Shown here one piece after another: positions 22,498 to 30,590 of a stretch of DNA of 64,000 bases. This DNA comes from Eubacteriales bacterium (lineage in GTDB: Bacteria; Bacillota; Clostridia; Lachnospirales; Lachnospiraceae). Location of the stretch: the NCBI GenBank assembly GCA_030524175.1, contig JAUNHC010000014.1, forward strand, positions 1-64,000, written 5' to 3'. The translations under genes were made by a program, and so were the position numbers. Every line of letters starts with the position of its first letter. Within the stretch, counting starts at the first letter, position 1. Under the pieces are notes generated by a model, which was not told the DNA's origin, did no database searches, and worked only from the letters and a program-made list of their open reading frames with translations.

Positions 22498-23436
22498 TTA
22501 TTCTTTCCCCAGAGTCTGAAGCTGTTTCATATCTCCGTATAATCCCACAAGACGGGCATATTCGTCTTCATCGTAGAAGCTGCATTTTCCCCGTCCGTAA
22601 GCTTTTGCCACTTCCAGCATGAATCTGGCTGCTTCTTCCACATCAGCCGCATGGGTAGCCCCTGTGGCGCATCCCGGCACCATGGTTTCCGCACAGACTG
22701 CCACGCCTACCACAGGTGCATCTGTAGCGGTGCAGGGCTGAAGGATACTGTTAAGATGATGTACGTCATTTCCATAAGGGGTGATGTCCTGGGTTGCCAG
22801 AGGGAATACATAGGGCAGACGGCCTGTGGTTATCTGCATTAAGTCCAGTAAATCCTCAGAAGTACGAAGAATATACCCTTCCTTCACAGTAGGTGAGATT
22901 GCAAATCCTCTTGTATTAATGACACGGTTTCCTTTTGTGGTGTCTACAGAGAGAATAGCATCCAGTTCACTGCTGACTTCTTCTTTGTTCACCTGTGACA
23001 TTTCAACAGGAGAACCCATGAAAGGTACGGGATCGTGGGGCGCTGTAGGTGCGTCAGGACAAATGTGAGTGGAAATAAACACATCCCCGTCCAGCACATC
23101 CCCTTTGTTCTGCATATCCAGGAGCTTAGCTGCCAGGGCTACAGCCACAAGAGCACCGTCTCCGTCTGATACAAAGCCGATTCTCTCAGGGCGGGCGCCG
23201 ATTCCTCCCAGTCTTCCCAAAAGTCCGATGGTAGGAGCGCTGCCGCCTTTTGTTTTTCCGCAGGAGCCCGGAATTCTGACTCTCACCATATCTGTAGTTC
23301 CTTTTGGTCCCTCAAGAGTATATACCTCAATATCTGCGTCCTTCTTAATACCCCGAAGATATTCTTCTACTTTCCTGCCGTTTACATAGCTGTCATCCAG
23401 TACGTCATAAGCCTCTATAATCTGTTTCATCAACAT
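22498..23436 (-). CDS. DUF1177 family protein
   Basis: A 312-residue protein matching DUF1177 as I recognise it, with 'APTIGLLGRLGGIGARPERI', 'HICPDAPTAPHDPVPFMG' and 'DTTKGNRV'. No function is established for the family that I know of. Conserved His and Asp clusters (HICPD, HDP) would suit a metal site. ATG 23436 has GGAGG 8 bases ahead. It lies in tight order between DUF917 and AroM genes (23- and 12-base gaps), so it very probably works in the same pathway. Confidence 0.85.
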   Translation of the reverse strand: MLMKQIIEAYDVLDDSYVNGRKVEEYLRGIKKDADIEVYTLEGPKGTTDMVRVRIPGSCGKTKGGSAPTIGLLGRLGGIGARPERIGFVSDGDGALVAVALAAKLLDMQNKGDVLDGDVFISTHICPDAPTAPHDPVPFMGSPVEMSQVNKEEVSSELDAILSVDTTKGNRVINTRGFAISPTVKEGYILRTSEDLLDLMQITTGRLPYVFPLATQDITPYGNDVHHLNSILQPCTATDAPVVGVAVCAETMVPGCATGATHAADVEEAARFMLEVAKAYGRGKCSFYDEDEYARLVGLYGDMKQLQTLGKE

Positions 23437-23459
23437 ATGATCATCCTCCCGTTATTCCT

Positions 23460-24542
23460 TTACTCTGAAAGATAGGAAATCATTTCTTTCCCAATCACAT
23501 CCTCAGTTGCTTTTAAAAGTTCAGGGGCATACATGGTAGGTGAAAGACGCAGGTGCTTTTTGTCCGCTGCGATCACATATACCTCAAGCCCCTCTCTCAT
23601 CATGGCTGTTGTCACAGGCTCGCCTGTCTTTGCATCAATGGTCATGATCAAATCCGGGAACGTGGCAAGACGTACCCCGTCCTTCTCTGCAGTGGCATAT
23701 TCATTCCAGAAGGTCAGCTCACAGCCGTCCACCTCTCCATATCCCACATCAAATCCCCCGGTTGTCTCAATGGAAAAATTCCTGACTTCTCCTTTTGCCA
23801 GAATCCTTCCATTTAAAAAAGCACATACATTTTTTACCCCTTCTTCCACAGAAACTTTCAGACCTTCACGGAAAGCCTTACCAGTCTCTATTGCCAGGCT
23901 TACTCCGCCCACTGCGCAGTTCTCCTTTGCATAAGCGGCTGTGACAGGGTTTCTTGCCACTGCCACAAGTCCTCCGGCTTCAATAGATGCCAGACGTACC
24001 AGCTTGGAAGTATGTTCGATATTTCCTTCAAAAAAACACTCAATATGATTTCCTGTCTCCGGATTTCCTCCTACACAGGCCTGTACTGTCTTATAATCTT
24101 TCATTCGGTGAAGATTCATACTTCCCATAACACCTGTGGGATGAGCACGCCCGTTACAAGGAGCATCTACCACAGGAAGACCCAGCATTGCAGCCTGAAG
24201 CCATCCGTTCACTGTGGCCTCGCCCCCCTGCTCATTGGTTATGATCCCGCCGATTGTAAAATCACAGTTTTCTCTGATCATTTCCACTGTGCGCACCAGG
24301 TCTTTTCCCGTCATAAACTGATTCTCAGATTTAGGTGCACCCACCAGGGATGCTGTAAGAAGGATGTTGTCATCCTTCACAGCCTCTATGGGGATCAGGC
24401 GCAGATCTGTATACTCAACTGCAATCTCTGCATACTTTCTGCCCTTCTTTGCATCTCCCCCTCCGCCGCCGCCAAGAATGGTTCCTCCGGTCAGCGCATC
24501 ATCCAGTATATCTTTTGTGAGACGTATTCCCTTATTGTCCAT
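23460..24542 (-). CDS. DUF917 / S-methyl-thiohydantoin desulfurase-family protein
   Basis: A 360-residue protein with the DUF917 hallmarks 'GGTILGGGGGGDAKKG', 'VVDAPCNGRAHPTGVMGSM' and a C-terminal beta-rich half. The family is related to the HyuA side of hydantoinase/oxoprolinase. As I recall, a member acts on S-methyl-thiohydantoin in bacterial ergothioneine breakdown. The glycine run near the N-terminus would bind a nucleotide or phosphate. It follows the OPT transporter by 32 bases. A hydantoin-like ring substrate for the operon is a reasonable guess, not proof. Confidence 0.85.
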   Translation of the reverse strand: MDNKGIRLTKDILDDALTGGTILGGGGGGDAKKGRKYAEIAVEYTDLRLIPIEAVKDDNILLTASLVGAPKSENQFMTGKDLVRTVEMIRENCDFTIGGIITNEQGGEATVNGWLQAAMLGLPVVDAPCNGRAHPTGVMGSMNLHRMKDYKTVQACVGGNPETGNHIECFFEGNIEHTSKLVRLASIEAGGLVAVARNPVTAAYAKENCAVGGVSLAIETGKAFREGLKVSVEEGVKNVCAFLNGRILAKGEVRNFSIETTGGFDVGYGEVDGCELTFWNEYATAEKDGVRLATFPDLIMTIDAKTGEPVTTAMMREGLEVYVIAADKKHLRLSPTMYAPELLKATEDVIGKEMISYLSE

Positions 24543-24574
24543 ATTTCCCTACCTCTTTCCTTTGTAATACACTG

Positions 24575-26266
24575 CTATTTCTTCTTGCCCAAGGCCAGAG
24601 TCGCAGTAAAGAAGCTGTAAAGAGCCGCTCCGGCTAATGCACCGGCACCAAGGATAGTAAGTGTTTCTTTGTTCTCCGGGTTTCTTTTTACTAATACATA
24701 ACGGATCAGCAGGGCCACAAGGATAGTCACACCATTGACCGTTGTTCCCACTAAAAGACCAGTGGCAAACAAGATTCCTACCTGTCTGGATCCGCCGATA
24801 AGCTGAATGACCGCTCCCGGAATCGCCCAGATCAGCAGCCACTTGGCAACATCTCCGCCTGCTCCTGCCTCAATGGTAGTGGCAAAGGTGGCATCCACCG
24901 GTGCAAATAATCCCTGGCTGAAATATTTGTTTGCAAGAAGAGCAACCATAACAGCAGCCACGGTAAAAGCCAGGATTTCAGAATAATACTGCTGCTTTCT
25001 TCCTTCTTTCTCAAGCTCCGGATCTGCTCCGCTTCCACGAAGAATGTAACCGCATTTCAAGTCATAAGCCATGTCGGAAAATGCAGGGCCTGTAGCTGCG
25101 GTATAGGCAACCAGAATTGCCAGCGGAATGGTTGGGAATCCCAAAAGCATTCCCACAAGAAGGAAAATCAGTGCTGTGGCAAATCCCGGAAACCATCCGG
25201 AATACATAGCGGAAATTCCTACGATCAGTTCTGATGCAATGGCTGCGAAGGCAGCGTAAATGATCCAGAGGATCAGTTTCGGTATTGACATATCAGAGTA
25301 GATACCTGTCACTACCGCCAGCAGGATCGCAAGGCCGAAATAAGCCACATAACCCCAGCCCAGTGCTTTTTTCATATTAGACATACTCTGGGTAAATTTC
25401 CCTGCAGCACTCTTGTCACTTCCTGATTTTGCGAAGAGCATCTTACATACCTGAAGCAGGGCAATCACGCCGGCACCGATCATGATACCGTGAGGCATAT
25501 ATTTAAACATTGACTGGGATGCCAGGTCTGCACCCTCCCCGAAAAGATTGGTCACAATCCCAAAGCTGCGGCCAAAAAGATCCAGGATAAATCCATTAGT
25601 CTTAATGACTCCGATCACAATACTTCCCACGCCGAGAGCTGCCATTGCGGCAAAATCACCAAACCAGGAAACACCCAGAAGGTCTGTGGGAATACCCATC
25701 ATCTTACCGCCCACACCAATGACACCGCCCACGATCAAGAGCATTGCTTTTTTACCTTTTTCCACTACTGCCAGGATCGCCTGGGCAGAAGCCACACCGG
25801 GAGGCCATGAGCCTGCTGCCGGAAACATCTCCGTGTCAAAGGTTTTATAAAGAATAGTGGCGTCGATCACAGTTGCAATAAACACACCGATCAGCATAGG
25901 AAACATCAGGTCAGGCCTTCCCATGATAACCGGAATACCGATAGGCAGCAGAAGACTGTTTGCCGCCGAAAAAGTTGCACCTGATATAGATGTCTGTATC
26001 AGGTTCTGGCTGTGGATACTTTTGTACTTCTGCAGGAACTTCAGGGGAATCCGTGATAAAATGATGGCAAATAAAGCACCGACAATTGAGGTATTGGGTG
26101 CAACGCCGGTACGCACGATCAATTCCAGACCTATAATAGCGCCGATCATACTCATCAAAATATTCAGAATCAGCACATTAGGCGAAAACGCCTTGGGATG
26201 TTCTGAAGCTTTGATCTTTATCTGTTCCAGTTGAAGCAGTTCTTTGTTGCGTTCTTCGTTTGTCAT
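24575..26266 (-). CDS. OPT-family transporter (oligopeptide-type)
   Basis: A 563-residue integral membrane protein with about 14 hydrophobic spans. Family features include the N-terminal 'ILSRIPLKFLQKYKSIHSQN', 'NLIQTSISGATFSAANSLLL' and 'GSWPPGVASAQAILAV'. OPT proteins import small peptides or metal chelates using ion gradients. I start at ATG 26266 because AGGAGGAGAG directly precedes it. The frame stays open 45 codons further upstream but passes through a perfect double hairpin. It is the first gene of the catabolic operon and its probable uptake system. Confidence 0.85.
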   Translation of the reverse strand: MTNEERNKELLQLEQIKIKASEHPKAFSPNVLILNILMSMIGAIIGLELIVRTGVAPNTSIVGALFAIILSRIPLKFLQKYKSIHSQNLIQTSISGATFSAANSLLLPIGIPVIMGRPDLMFPMLIGVFIATVIDATILYKTFDTEMFPAAGSWPPGVASAQAILAVVEKGKKAMLLIVGGVIGVGGKMMGIPTDLLGVSWFGDFAAMAALGVGSIVIGVIKTNGFILDLFGRSFGIVTNLFGEGADLASQSMFKYMPHGIMIGAGVIALLQVCKMLFAKSGSDKSAAGKFTQSMSNMKKALGWGYVAYFGLAILLAVVTGIYSDMSIPKLILWIIYAAFAAIASELIVGISAMYSGWFPGFATALIFLLVGMLLGFPTIPLAILVAYTAATGPAFSDMAYDLKCGYILRGSGADPELEKEGRKQQYYSEILAFTVAAVMVALLANKYFSQGLFAPVDATFATTIEAGAGGDVAKWLLIWAIPGAVIQLIGGSRQVGILFATGLLVGTTVNGVTILVALLIRYVLVKRNPENKETLTILGAGALAGAALYSFFTATLALGKKK

Positions 26267-26298
26267 TCTCTCTCCTCCTACTATATATAATGGGTTAG

Positions 26299-26360
26299 CC
26301 CGGACCATATCCATGAGACGGTGTATGCAGGCATGCACCGTCTCATGGCTGCCGTCCGGG
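26299..26360 (-). promoter_or_regulatory. Double perfect hairpin in the leader of the OPT operon
   Basis: An outer 7-bp stem (CCCGGAC...GTCCGGG) encloses a perfect 12-bp stem (CATGAGACGGTG / CACCGTCTCATG). It lies 33 bases ahead of the OPT start and inside the transcript from the promoter at 26422. There is no T run, so it is more likely an RNA structure or protein target than a terminator. Confidence 0.6.
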
Positions 26361-26421
26361 ACTTTCATAATAAAATAGCCAACGTGAGTTCTTGCGCCCA
26401 CATTGGCTTTGACACATTTCC

Positions 26422-26453
26422 ATTATATCACTTCAACCTGATGAATTGTGCAA
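26422..26453 (-). promoter_or_regulatory. Promoter of the OPT-DUF917-DUF1177-AroM-racemase operon
   Basis: An extended -10, TGATATAAT (TATAAT at 26422-26427), is clear on the minus strand. The upstream TTGCACAATT overlaps the -35 region and repeats the TTGTGCA-type half-site of the palindrome at 26481. That suits activation by the PucR regulator. Confidence 0.6.
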
Positions 26454-26480
26454 TCTGACGACTGAAACTACTCCGGGCTT

Positions 26481-26499
26481 ATTGTGCATCGTGCACAAT
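26481..26499. promoter_or_regulatory. Palindrome ATTGTGCATCGTGCACAAT, probable PucR site
   Basis: ATTGTGCA-TCG-TGCACAAT is a perfect 8+8 bp palindrome about 55 bp upstream of the -10 box. A second, partial copy (AATTGTGCAA, 26444-26453) sits at -35. Two spaced sites ahead of the operon suggest an activator; the adjacent PucR protein is the obvious candidate. Confidence 0.55.
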
Positions 26500-26589
26500 G
26501 ACAGATTTATCTCTGCTCCAAAGTCACTTGTCTGTTTTGCAAATACACCACAAGTGTGCTGACACATTCGTGTTTGGCACACTAGCAAG

Positions 26590-27816
26590 TTAATTCTTAT
26601 TGTCCTTCATATATTCCTTCACCCTGCAGGCAAAACCAAGGCGCATCAGATGTTCCGGGCTTGACAGATCACAATCCATCAGTTTCTCTATCTGTTTCAC
26701 CCGGTACGCCATGGAATTTCTATGTACATACAATTCCTCCGCTGCCAGCTTTTTTGATCCGCTGTGCCTGAGCAGGGCCTCCAGAGTCTGCTCAAGATTA
26801 CTTTCATGGTCACGGTCATAAATTTCCACACAGGCAAGGGTATCCTTCACATATCTCTGCACATATTCCTCCCCGCTGATCCGCAGCATAACCTGTTCGA
26901 AAAGCTCATCCTCAATCCACAGGATGTCCGCCCCGATGCGGGGGATCTTAGCAATTTTTACAGCGTCCTGTGCCTGACGGTATGCAGACTTAAGCTCCAG
27001 GTAGCTTCCGAAGAGGCTTGAAATCCCGGCCACTGCCTCATACCTGTACCGGACTGATATGCGGCGGCAGATTTCCCGGCAGATTTCAGTGAGCTTATCT
27101 TTATCCTTTAAATCCTTCAGAATACAGATACACTCATCCTTACGGTTTACAACTGTCCCCCATACATGGCTGGTATCGAGAAATATTTTCACATTGCGGT
27201 ATATTTTGTCCATATTTTCTTCTCTTGAGGCTGTGGCCTGACTGTCCTGTATAATACGGAACACCACAATGCGCATAGGCGCTGCGGGCCAGTGCAGTGC
27301 ATTCACCCTGTATTCCGCTTCCTCCTCCTGGGTGATTTTCCCGTTAAGAAGCTCTGTAAAAAGCTTGGAATCCAACTCCTTCTGGTTATATTCCCCCATC
27401 TGGTATCGTGTAAACAGCTCCACATTATTCTTCGCTTCCACGATCGCAACCATGATGGGATAAACCGCCTCTATAAATCCTGCGTCATTGTTGAGGAAAA
27501 ACAGGGGGAAATCAAGAGAATCTGCCAATTCCAGCGCCTCCCTGGGAAATTCTTCAAAAAATCTTGTCTTAATAGCCAGGGCTGCGGCATTGGCCTCATT
27601 CATGCTGCGGATCAAATCCAGAAGTGCACGTTTATTGTTTCTGATCGCATAGCCGGTAGTTATCATCAGCACATTTTCACGAAGCCATGGCTGTACATCC
27701 GGCTGTTCCATCATATCATAATACTCCACCACCCTGTCCAGCCCGCCGGTACCTGCCACCAGGGCTGCACTCTTGTGCTCCCACAATTTCTGTATATCCC
27801 GGACTGTCAATTCCAT
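26590..27816 (-). CDS. PucR-family transcriptional regulator
   Basis: A 408-residue regulator. The N-terminal PucR domain (about 1-120) has 'MELTVRDIQKLWEHKSAALV' and 'GYAIRNNKRALLDLIRSMNE'. A GGDEF-like central region follows. The C-terminal helix-turn-helix (about 345-400) has 'HSGSKKLAAEELYVHRNSMA' and 'YRVKQIEKL'. PucR proteins control purine, allantoin and amide breakdown in Gram-positives. ATG 27816 follows AGGAGGG; the ATG at 27834 precedes that site. It lies 323 bp upstream of the OPT operon in the same direction and probably controls it. Confidence 0.9.
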   Translation of the reverse strand: MELTVRDIQKLWEHKSAALVAGTGGLDRVVEYYDMMEQPDVQPWLRENVLMITTGYAIRNNKRALLDLIRSMNEANAAALAIKTRFFEEFPREALELADSLDFPLFFLNNDAGFIEAVYPIMVAIVEAKNNVELFTRYQMGEYNQKELDSKLFTELLNGKITQEEEAEYRVNALHWPAAPMRIVVFRIIQDSQATASREENMDKIYRNVKIFLDTSHVWGTVVNRKDECICILKDLKDKDKLTEICREICRRISVRYRYEAVAGISSLFGSYLELKSAYRQAQDAVKIAKIPRIGADILWIEDELFEQVMLRISGEEYVQRYVKDTLACVEIYDRDHESNLEQTLEALLRHSGSKKLAAEELYVHRNSMAYRVKQIEKLMDCDLSSPEHLMRLGFACRVKEYMKDNKN

Positions 27817-27849
27817 CTTGATCACCCTCCTCATGTTTTTCTTTTCCGG

Positions 27850-27880
27850 TAAAACAAAAGCCGCAGCATATGCTGCAGCC
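27850..27880 (-). terminator. Terminator of nrdD
   Basis: On the minus strand GGCTGCAGCATATGCTGCGGC is a near-perfect stem followed by TTTTGTTTT, 13 bases past the nrdD stop. Confidence 0.85.
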
Positions 27881-27892
27881 TCTGTTTATTAT

Positions 27893-30262
27893 TTATAAGC
27901 CTTCATCCACATATCTCTGGATGTTGGAGGCGTTTACATATTTTGTAGTGCTTTCTCCGTCTGTAATTACCAGGGTGGGGGCCTGCATGATCCCGAATTC
28001 TCTTGCAAGCTCAGGATTCTGCTCGGCATCTATCACTTCAAGTTCCTCACCTTCCAGCATTTTTTTTGCCATTTTGCAGTTAGGGCATGTGCTGGTGGTA
28101 AACAGGTATTTGTGTGTCTCCACAGGTTCCATCTTTACGTCTTCTTCCGTCATGGTCACCATACTGGTGTGAACTTTTTTCAGAGTAGAATTCATCACAT
28201 CGTAAAGTGTACGGTTCTTGTATTCCTGGGATTTACCGTCATTCCAGTTCTGCACCGGGCGGTAATAGCCGGTGATACGGCTGTATACCTCAGCCTTCTT
28301 GCCGCATTTCGGGCAGGTAAAGTGCTCACCGCTTAAATAGCCGTGCTCCTGACATACAGAGTAGGTAGGAGATATGGTGTAGTAAGGCAGTTTGTAGTTC
28401 TGTGCGATCTTACGTACCAGGGATGCTGCTGACTTCCAGTCAGGAAGCTTCTCTCCGATAAATCCATGGAAGACCGTTCCCGAAGTGTACAAAGTCTGTA
28501 ACTCGTCCTGCACATCAAGAGCATCAAAAATGTCGCTTGTGTATTCCACCGGCAGGTGAGAGCTGTTGGTATAATATGGAGTATCTCCCTTACTTCCTGC
28601 TGTGCGGATATCCGGCCAACGCTTTCTGTCGTGCTTGGCAAGACGGTAGGAAGTGGATTCTGCCGGAGTAGCTTCCAGATTGAAAAGCTCACCCTCATAT
28701 TCCACCTGATAGTCAGAAAGACGGCTGCGCATATGCTCCAGCACTTCCTTGGTAAACTGCTGGGTACGGCTGTCTGTCATATCTCTTCCAAGCCAGCATG
28801 CATTCAGACCAACCTCATTCATTCCCACAAGACCAATCGTTGAGAAATGGTTGGAAAAGCTTCCCAGGTATCTCTTTGTATATGGATACAGCCCCTCATC
28901 AAGAAGACGGCTGATCACTTCCCTCTTGATATGCAGGGACCGTGCGGACACATCCATCATATGGTCCAGACGGCGGTAGAATTCCTCCGGTGTCTTGGAA
29001 AGGTATGCGATCCTGGGCATATTAATGGTCACTACCCCTACAGAGCCTGTGCTCTCACCGGAGCCGAAGAAGCCGCCGCTCTTTTTGCGAAGCTCCCTAA
29101 GATCCAGTCGAAGGCGGCAGCACATACTGCGTACATCACTTGGCTGCATATCACTGTTGATATAATTGGAAAAATAAGGAGTTCCGTACTTGGCTGTCAT
29201 TTCAAAGAGAAGGCGGTTATTCTCAGTATCTGACCAGTCAAAATCACTGGTGATGGAATACGTAGGGATAGGATACTGGAATCCTCGTCCGTTGGCATCG
29301 CCCTCGATCATTGTCTCAATGAAGGCTTTGTTTATCATGTCCATCTCTTTTTTACAGTCTTTATATTTAAAGTCCATATTCTTGCCGCCCACAATGGCCG
29401 GAAGCTCTGCCAGGTCATTTGGTACTGTCCAGTCCAAAGTGATATTTGAGAACGGTGCCTGGGTTCCCCAGCGGCTGGGGGTGTTCACACCGTAGATAAA
29501 GGATTCAATACATTTCTTTACTTCCCCGTAGCTTAGTTTGTCAGCCTTGACAAAGGGCGCAAGATACGTGTCAAAGGAAGAAAAAGCCTGAGCCCCTGCC
29601 CATTCATTCTGCATGATTCCCAGGAAATTAACCATCTGGTTGCAGAGCACGCTTAAATGCTTGGCCGGTGAAGATGTGATCTTACCGGTAATACCGCCCA
29701 GTCCTTCCTGGATCAGCTGCTTCAGTGACCATCCTGCACAATAACCGGTGAGCATGGACAGATCATGGATATGGATATCTGCGTTTCTGTGAGCATCCGC
29801 AACTTCATTGTCATAAATTTCTGACAGCCAGTAGTTTGCAGTGACAGCACCGGAGTTGCTCAAAATCAAGCCTCCAACAGAATAGGTTACCGTAGAGTTT
29901 TCTTTTACACGCCAGTCTTCTACTTTTACATAACTGTTGACGATTTCCTTGTAGTCAAGGATGGTGGATTTCATATTGCGGACTTTTTCCCGCTGTTTGC
30001 GGTACAGGATATATGCTTTGGCCACATCTGCATAACCAGCCTGAATGAGCACATTTTCCACACTGTCCTGAATATCCTCCACTGTCACCTTATCATCATG
30101 GATTTTGCTCTGGAAATCAGAGGTTACCCGCAATGCCATAAGGTCGATCATATCCTTACTGTAATTCTTCTCTTTTGCGTCAAAAGCCTTGTCGATCGCG
30201 GCGGTGATCTTGTTCATCTTAAACTCAGCGATTTCTCCGTCTCGTTTTACTACTTGAAACAT
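27893..30262 (-). CDS. nrdD: Anaerobic ribonucleoside-triphosphate reductase with C-terminal glutaredoxin-like domain
   Basis: A 789-residue class III ribonucleotide reductase that makes dNTPs without oxygen using a glycyl radical. It has an N-terminal ATP-cone (about 1-95) and the catalytic barrel ('DIHIHDLSMLTGYCAGWSL'). A zinc site follows ('SVCQEHGYL', 'FTCPKCGKK'), then the radical loop 'RITGYYRPVQNW'. After residue about 710 a thioredoxin-fold segment appears ('LFTTSTCPNCKMAKKML', 'GIMQAPTLVIT') with a CPNC pair, probably its own reductant domain. The activating enzyme NrdG is not encoded nearby. A probable cobalamin riboswitch precedes the gene. Confidence 0.93.
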   Translation of the reverse strand: MFQVVKRDGEIAEFKMNKITAAIDKAFDAKEKNYSKDMIDLMALRVTSDFQSKIHDDKVTVEDIQDSVENVLIQAGYADVAKAYILYRKQREKVRNMKSTILDYKEIVNSYVKVEDWRVKENSTVTYSVGGLILSNSGAVTANYWLSEIYDNEVADAHRNADIHIHDLSMLTGYCAGWSLKQLIQEGLGGITGKITSSPAKHLSVLCNQMVNFLGIMQNEWAGAQAFSSFDTYLAPFVKADKLSYGEVKKCIESFIYGVNTPSRWGTQAPFSNITLDWTVPNDLAELPAIVGGKNMDFKYKDCKKEMDMINKAFIETMIEGDANGRGFQYPIPTYSITSDFDWSDTENNRLLFEMTAKYGTPYFSNYINSDMQPSDVRSMCCRLRLDLRELRKKSGGFFGSGESTGSVGVVTINMPRIAYLSKTPEEFYRRLDHMMDVSARSLHIKREVISRLLDEGLYPYTKRYLGSFSNHFSTIGLVGMNEVGLNACWLGRDMTDSRTQQFTKEVLEHMRSRLSDYQVEYEGELFNLEATPAESTSYRLAKHDRKRWPDIRTAGSKGDTPYYTNSSHLPVEYTSDIFDALDVQDELQTLYTSGTVFHGFIGEKLPDWKSAASLVRKIAQNYKLPYYTISPTYSVCQEHGYLSGEHFTCPKCGKKAEVYSRITGYYRPVQNWNDGKSQEYKNRTLYDVMNSTLKKVHTSMVTMTEEDVKMEPVETHKYLFTTSTCPNCKMAKKMLEGEELEVIDAEQNPELAREFGIMQAPTLVITDGESTTKYVNASNIQRYVDEGL

Positions 30263-30343
30263 GATAATGCCTCCCTCATTCTCTGCCTTCTTCAGAGGTT
30301 TCTTCTCTTTCTCTTATTTTTTGTCTTTTGTATGTTTTATCGG

Positions 30344-30486
30344 CAGGCCGGTAAGCTGCCTCCTGCGGCTACGTCTCCCCATGAGATTTATCCTCTCCGC
30401 AGTGTAGGCACGGCAGTCTTGCACCGGCTGTTCCGAGATTCCGCACATTCATAACCGGCAGCTTGCTATGCATGCTGCCGGCGGAA
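30344..30486 (-). ncRNA. Probable cobalamin riboswitch upstream of nrdD
   Basis: On the minus strand the leader shows a 5' hairpin (CCGGCAGC...GCTGCCGG), then GGTTATGAAT, then GGAACAGCCGGTGCAAGAC. This fits the conserved GGGAA-GGTGcAA core of cobalamin switches. Further on come AGCCGCAGGAGGCAG and a closing GGCCTGCC, resembling the A-GCCAGGA-ACCTGCC box. The central part fits less well. Control of a B12-independent reductase by B12 makes biological sense if a B12-dependent NrdJ exists elsewhere. A covariance search would decide. Confidence 0.55.
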
Positions 30487-30499
30487 TTGCTGTAGGACT

Positions 30500-30528
30500 A
30501 TTGTATCAAAGACTTCCTGGTACGTCAA
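30500..30528 (-). promoter_or_regulatory. Promoter of the nrdD transcript
   Basis: TTGACG (30523-30528), 17 bases, TACAAT (30500-30505). Transcription would begin just before the putative riboswitch, leaving a leader of about 230 bases. Confidence 0.75.
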
Positions 30529-30590
30529 TACAATAATACCATATATTGTGTTATTTTTCCGTTAATATACTACATGGTGTTTGTTTTTAC

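Noticed and set aside
26267-26401. N-terminal extension of the OPT transporter to 26401
   Set aside because: AGGAGGAGAG directly before ATG 26266 marks that start, and the upstream segment is dominated by a perfect double hairpin.
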